DNA of 64,000 bases from Hippasteria phrygiana. Its lineage: Eukaryota > Echinodermata > Asteroidea > Valvatida > Goniasteridae. This document shows positions 10,636-24,954 of the stretch, piece by piece. Position 1 is the first letter of the stretch. Each line of letters starts with the position of its first letter. Location of the stretch: the NCBI GenBank assembly GCA_037893225.1, contig JAZGUH010000103.1:5394001-5458000 (forward strand), in the 5' to 3' direction. The position numbers were made by a program, and so were the translations under genes. The notes under the pieces were generated by a model. That model made no database searches. It was not told the DNA's origin and saw only the letters and a list, made by a program, of their open reading frames with translations.

Positions 10636-13600
10636 ATGGGCTAGCCAAGACCCCCCACCACGCAACTTCGGCCTCAAATGACTGCGTTTTTCGACCTGAT
10701 GTTGAACGAATTTGCGCACAATCTTGATACTGTTGGAATGAGTGACTCCTCAGCAATATCCAGACCAATCTCCAGCTCCTCAGACACACGTTCAGCCGAA
10801 TGATGGCGGAGATAAGCGAGTACGTTTTTCGAACTGATTGTTCTGCATTCCCGCATAACTGCACACGCTATACAATGGCTAGCCGAGACCCCCACCACGC
10901 AACTTGGGCCCCAAATGACTGCGTTTTTCGACCTGATGTTGAACGAAATTGCGCACAATCTGAATACTGTTGAAAAGAGTGACTCCTCAGCAACATCCAG
11001 ACCAATCGTCAGCTCCTCAGACCAACGTTCAGCCGAATGATGGCCGAGATAAGCGAGTAAGTTTTTCCAACTGATTGTTCTGCATTCCGCATAACTGCAC
11101 ACGCTATACAATGGACTAACCGAGACCCGCACCACGCAACTTGGGCCCCAAATGACTGCGTTTTTCGACCTGTTGTTGAACGAAAGTGCGCACAATTATG
11201 ATACTGTTGGAAAGCGTGACTCCTCAGCAACATCCAGACTAATCTTCAGCTCCACAGACCCACGTTCAGCCGAATGATGGCCGAGATAAGCGAGTAAGGT
11301 TTTCCAAATGATTTTTCTGCATTCCCGCATAACTGCACACGCTATGCAATGGCTAGCCAAGACCCCCCACCACGCAACTTCGGCCTCAAATGACTGCGTT
11401 TTTCGACCTGATATTGAACGAATTTGCGCACAATCTTGATTCTGTTAGAAAGCGTGACTCCTCAGCAACATCCAGACCAATCTTCAGCTCCTCAGACCCA
11501 CGTTCAGCCGAATGATGGCCGAGATAAGCGAGTACGTTTTTCGAACTGATTGTTCTGCATTCCCGCATAACTGCACACGCTATACAATGGCTAGCCGAGA
11601 CCCCCACCACGCAACTTGGGCCCCAAATGACTGCGTTTTTCGACCTGATGTTGAACGAAATTGCGCACAATCTTGATACTGTTGGAAAGAGTGACTCCTC
11701 AGCAACATCCAGACCAATCGTCAGCTCCTCAGACCCACGTTCAGCCGAATGATGGCCGAGATAAGCGAGTAAGTTTTTCCAACTGATTGTTCTGCATTCC
11801 GCATAACTGCACACGCTATACAATGGACTAACCGAGACCCCCACCACGCAACTTGGGCCCTAAATGACTGCGTTTTTCGACCTGTTGTTTAACGAAATTG
11901 AGCACAATTATGATACTGTTGGAAAGCGTGACTCCTCAGCAACATCCAGACTAATCTTCAGCTCCACAGACCAACGTTCAGCCGAATGATGGCCGAGATA
12001 AGCGAGTAAGTTTTTCCAAATGATTTGTCTGCATTCCCGCATAACTGCACACGCTATGCAATGGCTAGCCAAGACCCCCACCACGCAACTTGGGCCCCAA
12101 ATGACTGCGTTTTTCCACCTGATGTTGAACGAAATTGCGCACAATCTTGATACTGTTGAAAAGAGTGACTCCTCAGCAACATCCAGAAAAATCCCCAGCT
12201 CCTCAGACCCACGTTCAGCCGAATGATGGCCGAGATAAGCGAGTAAGTTTTTCCAACTGATTGTTCTGCATTCCGCATAACTGCACACGCTACACAATGG
12301 ACTAGCCGAGACCCCCACCACGCAACTTGGGCCCCAAATGACTGCGTTTTTCGACCTGTTGTTGAACGAAATTGCGCACAATTATGATACTGTTGGAAAG
12401 CGTGACTCCTCAGCAACATCCAGACTAATCTTCAGCTCCACAGACCCACGTTCAGCCGAATGATGGCCGAGATAAGCGAGTAAGGTTTTCCAAATGATTT
12501 TACTGCATTCCCGCATAACTGCACACGCTATGCAATGGCTAGCCAAGACCCCCACAACGCAACTTCGGCCTCAAATGACTGCGTTTTTCGAACTGATGTT
12601 GAACGAATTTGCGCACAATTATGATACTGTTAGAAAGCGTGACTCCTCAGCAACATCCAGACCAATCTTCAGCTCCTCAGACCCACGTTCAGCCGAATGA
12701 TGGCCGAGATAAGCGATTACGTTTTTCGAACTGATTGTTCTGCATTCCCGCATAACTGCACACGCTATACAATGGCTAGCCGAGACCCCCACCACGCAAC
12801 TTGGGCCCCAAATTACTGCGTTTTTCGACCTGATGTTGAACGAAATTGCGCACAATCTTGATACTGTTGAAAAGAGTGACTCCTCAGCAACATCCAGACC
12901 AATCTTCAGCTCCTCAGACCCACGTTCAGTTGAATGATGGCCGAGATAAGCGAGTACGTTTTTCCAACTGATTGTTCTGCATTCCCGCATAACCGCACAC
13001 GCTATACAATGGGCTAGCCAAGAACCCCCCCACGCAACTTCGGCCTCAAATGACTGCGTTTTTCGACCTGTTGTTGAACGAATTTGCCCACAATCTTGAT
13101 ACTGTTGGAATGAGTGACTCCTCAGCAATATCCAGACTAATCTTCAGCTCCTCAGACCCACGTTCAGCCGAATGATGGCCGAGATAAGCGAGTAAGGTTC
13201 TCCAAATGATTTTTCTGCATTCCCGCATAACTGCACACGCTATGCAATGGCTAGCCAAGACCCCCCACCACGCAACTTCGGCCTCAAATGACTGCGTTTT
13301 TCGACCTGATATTGAACGAATTTGCGCACAATCTTGATACTGTTAGAAAGCGTGACTCGTCAGCAACATCCAGACCAATCTTCAGCTCCTCAGACCCACG
13401 TTCAGCCGAATGATGGCCGAGATAAGCGAGTACGTTTTTCGAACTGATTGTTCTGCATTCCCGCATAACTGCACACGCTATACAATGGCTAGCCGAGACC
13501 CCCACCACGCAACTTGGGCCCCAAATGACTGCGTTTTTCGACCTGATGTTGAACGAAATTGCGCACAATCTTGATACTGTTGAAAAGAGTGACTCCTCAG

Positions 13601-16093
13601 CAACATCCAGACCAATCGTCAGCTCCTCAGACCCACGTTCAGCCGAATGATGGCCGAGATAAGCGAGTAAGTTTTTCCAACTGATTGTTCTGCATTCCGC
13701 ATAACTGCACACGCTATACAATGGACTAACCGAGACCCCCACCACGCAACTTGGGCCCTAAATGACTGCGTTTTTCGACCTGTTGTTTAACGAAATTGCG
13801 CACAATTATGATACTGTTGGAAAGCGTGACTCCTCAGCAACATCCAGACTAATCTTCAGCTCCACAGGCCAACGTTCAGCCGAATGATGGCCGAGATAAG
13901 CGAGTAAGTTTTTCCAAATGATTTGTCTGCATTCCCGCATAACTGCACACGCTATGCAATGGCTAGCCAAGACCCCCACCACGCAACTTGGGCCCCAAAT
14001 GACTGCGTTTTTCCACCTGATGTTGAACGAAATTGCGCACAATCTTGATACTGTTGAAAAGAGTGACTCCTCAGCAACATCCAGAAAAATCCCCAGCTCC
14101 TCAGACCCACGTTCAGCCGAATGATGGCCGAGATAAGCGAGTAAGTTTTTCCAACTGATTGTTCTGCATTCCGCATAACTGCACACGCTACACAATGGAA
14201 TAGCCGAGACACCCACCACGCAACTTGGGCCCCAAATGACTGCGTTTTTCGACCTGTTGTTGAACGAAATTGCGCACAATTATGATACTGTTGGAAAGCG
14301 TGACTCCTCAGCAACATCCAGACTAATCTTCAGCTCCACAGACCCACGTTCAGCCGAATGATGGCCGAGATAAGCGAGTAAGGTTTTCCAAATGATTTTT
14401 CTGCATTCCCGCATAACTGCACACGCTATGCAATGGCTAGCCAAGACCCCCCACAACGCAACTTCGGCCTCAAATGACTGCGTTTTTCGAACTGATGTTG
14501 AACGAATTTGCGCACAATTATGATACTGTTAGAAAGCGTGACTCCTCAGCAACATCCAGACCAATCTTCAGCTCCTCAGACCCACGTTCAGCCGAATGAT
14601 GGCCGAGATAAGCGAGTACGTTTTTCGAACTGATTGTTCTGCATTCCCGCATAACTGCACATGCTATACAATGGCTAGCCGAGACCCCCACCACGCAACT
14701 TGGGCCCCAAATGACTGCGTTTTTCGACCTGATGTTGAACGAAATTGCGCACAATCTTGATACTGTTGAAAAGAGTGACTCCTCAGCAACATCCAGACCA
14801 ATCGTCAGCTCCTCAGACCCACGTTCAGCCGAATGATGGCCGAGATAAGCGAGTAAGTTTTTCCAACTGATTGTTCTGCATTCCGCATAACTGCACACGC
14901 TATACAATGGACTAACCGAGACCCCCACCACGCAACTTGGGCCCTAAATGACTGCGTTTTTCGACCTGTTGTTTAACGAAATTGCGCACAATTATGATAC
15001 TGTTGGAAAGCGTGACTCCTCAGCAACATCCAGACTAATCTTCAGCTCCACAGACCAACGTTCAGCCGAATGATGGCCGAGATAAGCGAGTAAGTTTTTC
15101 CAAATGATTTGTCTGCATTCCCGCATAACTGCACACGCTATGCAATGGCTAGCCAAGACCCCCACCACGCAACTTGGGCCCCAAATGACTGCGTTTTTCC
15201 ACCTGATGTTGAACGAAATTGCGCACAATCTTGATACTGTTGAAAAGAGTGACTCCTCAGCAACATCCAGAAAAATCCCCAGCTCCTCAGACCCACGTTC
15301 AGCCGAATGATGGCCGAGATAAGCGAGTAAGTTTTTCCAACTGATTGTTCTGCATTCCGCATAACTGCACACGCTACACAATGGAATAGCCGAGACCCCC
15401 ACCACGCAACTTGGGCCCCAAATGACTGCGTTTTTCGACCTGTTGTTGAACGAAATTGCGCACAATTATGATACTGTTGGAAAGCGTGACTCCTCAGCAA
15501 CATCCAGACTAATCTTCAGCTCCACAGACCCACGTTCAGCCGAATGATGGCCGAGATAAGCGAGTAAGGTTTTCCAAATGATTTTTCTGCATTCCCGCAT
15601 AACTGCACACGCTATGCAATGGCTAGCCAAGACCCCCCACAACGCAACTTCGGCCTCAAATGACTGCGTTTTTCGAACTGATGTTGAACGAATTTGCGCA
15701 CAATTATGATACTGTTAGAAAGCGTGACTCCTCAGCAACATCCAGACCAATCTTCAGCTCCTCAGACCCACGTTCAGCCGAATGATGGCCGAGATAAGCG
15801 ATTACGTTTTTCGAACTGATTGTTCTGCATTCCCGCATAACTGCACATGCTATACAATGGCTAGCCGAGACCCCCACCACGCAACTTGGGCCCCAAATTA
15901 CTGCGTTTTTCGACCTGATGTTGAACGAAATTGCGCACAATCTTGATACTGTTGAAAAGAGTGACTCCTCAGCAACATCCAGACCAATCTTCAGCTCCTC
16001 AGACCCACGTTCAGTTGAATGATGGCCGAGATAAGCGAGTACGTTTTTCCAACTGATTGTTCTGCATTCCCGCATAACCGCACACGCTATACA
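10636..16093 (+). repeat. HOR-A domain, copy 2 (23 monomers, 5458 bp)
   Basis: This segment repeats the 3280-10635 domain with one 8-monomer unit fewer (31 minus 8 equals 23). Its first part matches at a shift of 7356 bp and its later part at 5458 bp; the switch lies inside the near-identical 8-mers, so the exact point is ambiguous. Markers ACAGGCCAACG (near 8407 and 13865) and GGAATAGCCGAGACACCC (near 8739 and 14197) confirm the 5458-bp alignment. Confidence 0.8.
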
Positions 16094-17331
16094 ATGGGCT
16101 AGCCAAGACCCCCCACCACGCAACTTCGGCCTCAAATGACTGCGTTTTTCGACCTGTTGTTGAACGAATTTGCGCACAATCTTGATACTGTTGGAATGAG
16201 TGACTCCTCAGCAATATCCAGACTAATCTTCAGCTCCTCAGACCCACGTTCAGCCGAATGATGGCCGAGATAAGCGAGTAAGGTTCTCCAAATGATTTTT
16301 CTGCATTCCCGCATAACTGCACACGCTATGCAATGGCTAGCCAAGACCCCCCACCACGCAACTTGGGCCCCAAATGACTGCGTTTTTCGACCTGTTGTTG
16401 AACGAATTTGCGCACAATCTTGATACTGTTAGAAAGCGTGACTCCTCAGCAACATCCAGACCAATCTTCAGCTCCTCAGACCCACGTTCAGCCGAATGAT
16501 GGCCGAGATAAGCGAGTACGTTTTTCGAACTGATTGTTCTGCATTCCCGCATAACTGCACACGCTATACAATGGCTAGCCGAGACCCCCACCACGCAACT
16601 TGGGCCCCAAATGACTGCGTTTTTCGACCTGATGTTGAACGAAATTGCGCACAATCTTGATACTGTTGAAAAGAGTGACTCCTCAGCAACATCCAGACCA
16701 ATCGTCAGCTCCTCAGACCCACGTTCAGCCGAATGATGGCCGAGATAAGCGAGTAAGTTTTTCCAACTGATTGTTCTGCATTCCGCATAACTGCACACGC
16801 TATACAATGGACTAACCGAGACCCCCACCACGCAACTTGGGCCCCAAATGACTGCGTTTTTCGACCTGTTGTTTAACGAAATTGCGCACAATTATGATAC
16901 TGTTGGAAAGCATGACTCCTCAGCAACATCCAGACTAATCTTCAGCTCCACAGACCCACGTTCAGCCGAATGATGGCCGAGATAAGCGAGTAAGGTTTTC
17001 CAAATGATTTTTCTGAATTCCCGCATAACTGCACACGCTATGCAATGGCTAGCCAAGACCCCCCACCACGCAACTTCGGCCTCAAATGACTGCGTTTTTC
17101 GACCTGATGTTGAACGAAATTGCGCACAATCTTGATACTGTTGAAAAGAGTGACTCCTCAGCAACATCCAGACCAATCTTCAGCTCCTCAGACCCACGTT
17201 CAGTTAAATGATGGCCGAGATAAGCGAGTACATTTTTCCATCTCATTGTTCTGCATTCCCGCATAACTGCACATGCTATAGAATGCGCTAGCCAAGACCC
17301 CCCACCACGCAACTTCGGCCTCAAATGACTG
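16094..17331 (+). repeat. Junction between HOR-A and HOR-B
   Basis: About five monomers that fit neither haplotype completely. One is a hybrid starting TTGTTGAACGAATTTG and continuing with AGAAAGCG. Another carries the GAATTC change at 17015-17020 and GGAAAGCATGAC near 16906. The last is the GTACATTTTTCCATCTC type with GAATGCGCTAGCC, which leads into HOR-B. The part near 16.9-17.43 kb reappears at 30.4-30.96 kb at a shift of 13531 bp, including the shared private AATCTACAGCTCC. Confidence 0.65.
17015..17020. other. EcoRI-site variant marking a monomer lineage (copy 1)
   Basis: The usual TTCTGCATTCCCGC reads TTCTGAATTCCCGC here, giving GAATTC. By eye the same change occurs only at 23900-23905, 26037-26042 and 30546-30551, always in a monomer that also has GGAAAGCATGAC. 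The four monomers look like one lineage spread by segmental duplication. Confidence 0.8.
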
Positions 17332-19231
17332 CGTTTTTCGACCTGATGTTGAACGAATTTGCGCACAATCTTGATACTGTTGGAATGAGTGACTCCTCAG
17401 CAATATCCAGACCAATCTACAGCTCCTCAGACACACGTTCAGCCGAATGATGGCGGAGATAAGCGAGTACGTTTTTCGAACTGATTGTTCTGCATTCCCG
17501 CATAACTGCACACGCTATACAATGGCTAGCCGAGACCCCCACCACGCAACTTGGGCCCCAAATGACTGCGTTTTTCGACCTGATGTTGAACGAAATTGGG
17601 CACAATCTTAATACTGTTGAAAAGAGTGACTCCTCAGGAACATCCAGTCCAATCGTCAGCTCCTCAGACCCACGTTCAGCCGAATGATGGCCGAGATAAG
17701 CGAGTAAGTTTTTCCAACTGATTGTTCTGCATTCCGCATAACTGCACACGCTATACAATGGACTAACCGAGACCCCCACCACGCAACTTGGGCCCCAAAT
17801 GACTGCGTTTTTCGACCTGTTGTTGAACGAATTTGCGCACAATCTTGATACTGTTAGAAAGCGTGACTCCTCAGCAACATCCAGACCAATCTTCAGCTCC
17901 TCAGACCCACGTTCAGCCGAATGATGGCCGAGATAAGCGAGTACGTTTTTCGAACTGATTGTTCTGCATTCCCGCATAACTGCACACGCTATACAATGGC
18001 TAGCCGAGACCCCCACCACGCAACTTGGGCCCCAAATGACTGCGTTTTTCGACCTGATGTTGAACGAAATTGAGCACAATCTTGATACTGTTGAAAAGAG
18101 TGACTCCTCAGCAACATCCAGACCAATCGTCAGGTCCTCAGACCCACGTTCAGCCGAATGATGGCCGAGATAAGCGAGTAAGTTTTTCCAACTGATTGTT
18201 CTGCATTCCGCATAACTGCACACGCTATACAATGGACTAACCGAGACCCCCACCACGCAACTTGGGCCCTAAATGACTGCGTTTTTCGACCTGTTGTTTA
18301 ACGAAATTGCGCACAATTATGATACTGTTGGAAAGCGTGACTCCTCAGCAACATCCAGACTAATCTTCAGCTCCACAGACCAACGTTCAGCCGAATGATG
18401 GCCGAGATAAGCGAGTAAGTTTTTCCAAATGATTTGTCTGCATTCCCGCATAACTGCACACGCTATGCAATGGGCTAGCCAAGACCCCCCACCACGCAAC
18501 TTCGGCCTCAAATGACTGCGTTTTTCGACCTGATGTTGAACGAATTTGCGCACAATCTTGATACTGTTGGAATGAGTGACTCCTCAGCAATATCCAGACC
18601 AATCTCCAGCTCCTCAGACCCACGTTCAGCCGAATGATGGCCGAGATAAGCGAGTACGTTTTTCGAACTGATTGTTCTGCATTCCCGCATAACTGCACAC
18701 GCTATACAATGGCTAGCCGAGACCCCCACCACGCAACTTGGGCCCCAAATGACTGCGTTTTTCGACCTGATGTTGAACGAAATTGCGCACAATCTTGATA
18801 CTGTTGAAAAGAGTGACTCCTCAGCAACATCCAGACCAATCGTCAGCTCCTCAGACCCACGTTCAGCCGAATGATGGCCGAGATAAGCGAGTAAGTTTTT
18901 CCAAATGATTTTTCTGCATTCCCGCATAACTGCACACGCTATGCAATGGCTAGCCAAGACCCCCACCACGCAACTTGGGCCCCAAATGACTGCGTTTTTC
19001 CACCTGATGTTGAACGAAATTGCGCACAATCTTGATACTGTTGAAAAGAGTGACTCCTCAGCAACATCCAGACCAATCTTCAGCTCCTCAGACCCACGTT
19101 CAGTTAAATGATGGCCGAGATAAGCGAGTACATTTTTCCATCTCATTGTTCTGCATTCCCGCATAACTGCACATGCTATAGAATGCGCTAGCCAAGACCC
19201 CCCACCACGCAACTTCGGCCTCAAATGACTG
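17332..19231 (+). repeat. HOR-B unit 1 (8 monomers, 1900 bp)
   Basis: A different 8-monomer order from HOR-A: GGAATG type with GGCGGAG; a GAAATTGGGCACAATC monomer with TCAGGAACATCC; TTGTTGAACGAATTTG with AGAAAG; GAAAAG with ATCGTCAGC (here GTCAGGTCC, and GAGCAC instead of GCGCAC); TTGTTTAAC followed by GATTTGTCTG; GGAATG; GAAAAG followed by AATGATTTTTCTG; and GAAAAG with CAGTTAAATG followed by GTACATTTTTCC. The next 1900 bp repeat this order with few differences. Confidence 0.87.
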
Positions 19232-21131
19232 CGTTTTTCGACCTGATGTTGAACGAATTTGCGCACAATCTTGATACTGTTGGAATGAGTGACTCCTCAG
19301 CAATATCCAGACCAATCTCCAGCTCCTCAGACACACGTTCAGCCGAATGATGGCGGAGATAAGCGAGTACGTTTTTCGAACTGATTGTTCTGCATTCCCG
19401 CATAACTGCACACGCTATACAATGGCTAGCCGAGACCCCCACCACGCAACTTGGGCCCCAAATGACTGCGTTTTTCGACCTGATGTTGAACGAAATTGGG
19501 CACAATCTTAATACTGTTGAAAAGAGTGACTCCTCAGGAACATCCAGTCCAATCGTCAGCTCCTCAGACCCACGTTCAGCCGAATGATGGCCGAGATAAG
19601 CGAGTAAGTTTTTCCAACTGATTGTTCTGCATTCCGCATAACTGCACACGCTATACAATGGACTAACCGAGACCCCCACCACGCAACTTGGGCCCCAAAT
19701 GACTGCGTTTTTCGACCTGTTGTTGAACGAATTTGCGCACAATCTTGATACTGTTAGAAAGCGTGACTCCTCAGCAACATCCAGACCAATCTTCAGCTCC
19801 TCAGACCCACGTTCAGCCGAATGATGGCCGAGATAAGCGAGTACGTTTTTCGAACTGATTGTTCTGCATTCCCGCATAACTGCACACGCTATACAATGGC
19901 TAGCCGAGACCCCCACCACGCAACTTGGGCCCCAAATGACTGCGTTTTTCGACCTGATGTTGAACGAAATTGCGCACAATCTTGATACTGTTGAAAAGAG
20001 TGACTCCTCAGCAACATCCAGACCAATCGTCAGCTCCTCAGACCCACGTTCAGCCGAATGATGGCCGAGATAAGCGAGTAAGTTTTTCCAACTGATTGTT
20101 CTGCATTCCGCATAACTGCACACGCTATACAATGGACTAACCGAGACCCCCACCACGCAACTTGGGCCCTAAATGACTGCGTTTTTCGACCTGTTGTTTA
20201 ACGAAATTGCGCACAATTATGATACTGTTGGAAAGCGTGACTCCTCAGCAACATCCAGACTAATCTTCAGCTCCACAGACCAACGTTCAGCCGAATGATG
20301 GCCGAGATAAGCGAGTAAGTTTTTCCAAATGATTTGTCTGCATTCCCGCATAACTGCACACGCTATGCAATGGGCTAGCCAAGACCCCCCACCACGCAAC
20401 TTCGGCCTCAAATGACTGCGTTTTTCGACCTGATGTTGAACGAATTTGCGCACAATCTTGATACTGTTGGAATGAGTGACTCCTCAGCAATATCCAGACC
20501 AATCTCCAGCTCCTCAGACCCACGTTCAGCCGAATGATGGCCGAGATAAGCGAGTACGTTTTTCGAACTGATTGTTCTGCATTCCCGCATAACTGCACAC
20601 GCTATACAATGGCTAGCCGAGACCCCCACCACGCAACTTGGGCCCCAAATGACTGCGTTTTTCGACCTGATGTTGAACGAAATTGCGCACAATCTTGATA
20701 CTGTTGAAAAGAGTGACTCCTCAGCAACATCCAGACCAATCGTCAGCTCCTCAGACCCACGTTCAGCCGAATGATGGCCGAGATAAGCGAGTAAGTTTTT
20801 CCAAATGATTTTTCTGCATTCCCGCATAACTGCACACGCTATGCAATGGCTAGCCAAGACCCCCACCACGCAACTTGGGCCCCAAATGACTGCGTTTTTC
20901 CACCTGATGTTGAACGAAATTGCGCACAATCTTGATACTGTTGAAAAGAGTGACTCCTCAGCAACATCCAGACCAATCTTCAGCTCCTCAGACCCACGTT
21001 CAGTTAAATGATGGCCGAGATAAGCGAGTACATTTTTCCATCTCATTGTTCTGCATTCCCGCATAACTGCACATGCTATAGAATGCGCTAGCCAAGACCC
21101 CCCACCACGCAACTTCGGCCTCAAATGACTG
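19232..21131 (+). repeat. HOR-B unit 2 (8 monomers, 1900 bp)
   Basis: Direct copy of the preceding 1900 bp. The differences I noticed are AATCTACAGC/AATCTCCAGC in the first monomer and GAGCAC/GCGCAC and GTCAGGTCC/GTCAGCTCC in the fourth. A third pass begins at 21132 but leaves the HOR-B order near 22.2 kb. Confidence 0.87.
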
Positions 21132-24080
21132 CGTTTTTCGACCTGATGTTGAACGAATTTGCGCACAATCTTGATACTGTTGGAATGAGTGACTCCTCAG
21201 CAATATCCAGACCAATCTCCAGCTCCTCAGACACACGTTCAGCCGAATGATGGCCGAGATAAGCGAGTACGTTTTTCGAACTGATTGTTCTGCATTCCCG
21301 CATAACTGCACACGCTATACAATGGCTAGCCGAGACCCCCACCACGCAACTTGGGCCCCAAATGACTGCGTTTTTCGACCTGATGTTGAACGAAATTGGG
21401 CACAATCTTAATACTGTTGAAAAGAGTGACTCCTCAGGAACATCCAGACCAATCGTCAGCTCCTCAGACCCACGTTCAGCCGAATGATGGCCGAGATAAG
21501 CGAGTAAGTTTTTCCAACTGATTGTTCTGCATTCCGCATAACTGCACACGCTATACAATGGACTAACCGAGACCCCCACCACGCAACTTGGGCCCCAAAT
21601 GACTGCGTTTTTCGACCTGTTGTTGAACGAATTTGCGCACAATCTTGATACTGTTAGAAAGCGTGACTCCTCAGCAACATCCAGACCAATCTTCAGCTCC
21701 TCAGACCCACGTTCAGCCGAATGATGGCCGAGATAAGCGAGTACGTTTTTCGAACTGATTGTTCTGCATTCCCGCATAACTGCACACGCTATACAATGGC
21801 TAGCCGAGACCCCCACCACGCAACTTGGGCCCCAAATGACTGCGTTTTTCGACCTGATGTTGAACGAAATTGCGCACAATCTTGATACTGTTGAAAAGAG
21901 TGACTCCTCAGCAACATCCAGACCAATCGTCAGCTCCTCAGACCCACGTTCAGCCGAATGATGGCCGAGATAAGCGAGTAAGTTTTTCCAACTGATTGTT
22001 CTGCATTCCGCATAACTGCACACGCTATACAATGGACTAACCGAGACCCCCACCACGCAACTTGGGCCCTAAATGACTGCGTTTTTCGACCTGTTGTTTA
22101 ACGAAATTGCGCACAATTATGATACTGTTGGAAAGCGTGACTCCTCAGCAACATCCAGACTAATCTTCAGCTCCACAGACCAACGTTCAGCCGAATGATG
22201 GCCGAGATAAGCGAGTACGTTTTTCGAACTGATTGTTCTGCATTCCCGCATAACTGCACACGCTATACAATGGCTAGCCGAGACCCCCACCACGCAACTT
22301 GGGCCCCAAATGACTGAGTTTTTCGACCTGATGTTGAACGAAATTGCGCACAATCTTGATACTGTTGAAAAGAGTGACTCCTCAGCAACATCCAGACCAA
22401 TCGTCAGCTCCTCAGACCCACGTTCAGCCGAATGATGGCCGAGATAAGCGAGTAAGTTTTTCCAACTGATTGTTCTGCATTCCGCATAACTGCACACGCT
22501 ATACAATGGACTAACCGAGACCCCCACCACGCAACTTGGGCCCTAAATGACTGCGTTTTTCGACCTGTTGTTTAACGAAATTGCGCACAATTATGATACT
22601 GTTGGAAAGCGTGACTCCTCAGCAACATCCAGACTAATCTTCAGCTCCACAGACCAACGTTCAGCCGAATGATGGCCGAGATAAGCGAGTAAGTTTTTCC
22701 AAATGATTTGTCTGCATTCCCGCATAACTGCACACGCTATGCAATGGCTAGCCAAGACCCCCACCACGCAACTTGGGCCCCAAATGACTGCGTTTTTCCA
22801 CCTGATGTTGAACGAAATTGCGCACAATCTTGATACTGTTGAAAAGAGTGACTCCTCAGCAACATCCAGAAAAATCCCCAGCTCCTCAGACCCACGTTCA
22901 GCCGAATGATGGCCGAGATAAGCGAGTAAGTTTTTCCAACTGATTGTTCTGCATTCCGCATAACTGCACACGCTACACAATGGAATAGCCGAGACCCCCA
23001 CCACGCAACTTGGGCCCCAAATGACTGCGTTTTTCGACCTGTTGTTGAACGAATTTGCGCACAATCTTGATACTGTTGGAATGAGTGACTCCTCAGCAAT
23101 ATCCAGACTAATCTTCAGCTCCTCAGACCCACGTTCAGCCGAATGATGGCCGAGATAAGCGAGTAAGGTTCTCCAAATGATTTTTCTGCATTCCCGCATA
23201 ACTGCACACGCTATGCAATGGCTAGCCAAGACCCCCCACCACGCAACTTCGGCCTCAAATGACTGCGTTTTTCGACCTGATATTGAACGAATTTGCGCAC
23301 AATCTTGATACTGTTAGAAAGCGTGACTCGTCAGCAACATCCAGACCAATCTTCAGCTCCTCAGACCCACGTTCAGCCGAATGATGGCCGAGATAAGCGA
23401 GTACGTTTTTCGAACTGATTGTTCTGCATTCCCGCATAACTGCACACGCTATACAATGGCTAGCCGAGACCCCCACCACGCAACTTGGGCCCCAAATGAC
23501 TGCGTTTTTCGACCTGATGTTGAACGAAATTGCGCACAATCTTGATACTGTTGAAAAGAGTGACTCCTCAGGAACATCCAGACCAATCGTCAGCTCCTCA
23601 GACCCACGTTCAGCCGAATGATGGCCGAGATAAGCGAGTAAGTTTTTCCAACTGATTGTTCTGCATTCCGCATAACTGCACACGCTATACAATGGACTAA
23701 CCGAGACCCCCACCACGCAACTTGGGCCCCAAATGACTGCGTTTTTCGACCTGTTGTTGAACGAAATTGCGCACAATTATGATACTGTTGGAAAGCATGA
23801 CTCCTCAGCAACATCCAGACTAATCTTCAGCTCCACAGACCCACGTTCAGCCGAATGATGGCCGAGATAAGCGAGTAAGGTTTTCCAAATGATTTTTCTG
23901 AATTCCCGCATAACTGCACACGCTATGCAATGGCTAGCCAAGACCCCCCACCACGCAACTTCGGCCTCAAATGACTGCGTTTTTCGACCTGATGTTGAAC
24001 GAAATTGCGCACAATCTTGATACTGTTGAAAAGAGTGACTCCTCAGCAACATCCAGACCAATCTTCAGCTCCTCAGACCC
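19550..24080 (+). repeat. Segmental duplication, copy 1 (~4.5 kb, 19 monomers)
   Basis: Matches 26196-30726 at a constant shift of 6646 bp (28 monomer lengths). Private variants are shared: AATGACTGAGTTTTTC (near 22312 and 28958), CAATGGAATAGCCGAG (near 22978 and 29624) and GAATTC (23900 and 30546). At the left edge the copies differ at ATCGTCAGC/ATCTTCAGC; at the right edge at CAGCCGAATG/CAGTTAAATG, which brackets the block. Confidence 0.8.
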
Positions 24081-24954
24081 ACGTTCAGCCGAATGATGGC
24101 CGAGATAAGCGAGTAAGTTTTTCCAACTGATTGTTCTGCATTCCGCATAACTGCACACGCTATACAATGGACTAACCGAGACCCCCACCACGCAACTTGG
24201 GCCCCAAATGACTGCGTTTTTCGACCTGTTGTTGAACGAATTTGCGCACAATCTTGATACTGTTAGAAAGCGTGACTCCTCAGCAACATCCAGACCAATC
24301 TTCAGCTCCTCAGACCCACGTTCAGCCGAATGATGGCCGAGATAAGCGAGTACGTTTTTCGAACTGATTGTTCTGCATTCCCGCATAACTGCACACGCTA
24401 TACAATGGCTAGCCGAGACCCCCACCACGCAACTTGGGCCCCAAATGACTGCGTTTTTCGACCTGATGTTGAACGAAATTGCGCACAATCTTGATACTGT
24501 TGAAAAGAGTGACTCCTCAGCAACATCCAGACCAATCGTCAGCTCCTCAGACCCACGTTCAGCCGAATGATGGCCGAGATAAGCGAGTAAGTTTTTCCAA
24601 CTGATTGTTCTGCATTCCGCATAACTGCACACGCTATACAATGGACTAACCGAGACCCCCACCACGCAACTTGGGCCCTAAATGACTGCGTTTTTCGACC
24701 TGTTGTTTAACGAAATTGCGCACAATTATGATACTGTTGGAAAGCGTGACTCCTCAGCAACATCCAGACTAATCTTCAGCTCCACAGACCAACGTTCAGC
24801 CGAATGATGGCCGAGATAAGCGAGTAAGTTTTTCCAAATGATTTGTCTGCATTCCCGCATAACTGCACACGCTATGCAATGGGCTAGCCAAGACCCCCCA
24901 CCACGCAACTTCGGCCTCAAATGACTGCGTTTTTCGACCTGATGTTGAACGAAT
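22818..24954 (+). repeat. 9-monomer tandem duplication, copy 1 (2137 bp)
   Basis: The nine monomers here are repeated immediately by 24955-27091 with no break in register. Both copies contain the AAAAATCCCC monomer, the GGAATAGCCGAG variant, GACTCGTCAGC and the GAATTC variant. The unit is one monomer longer than the normal HOR. Confidence 0.85.
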
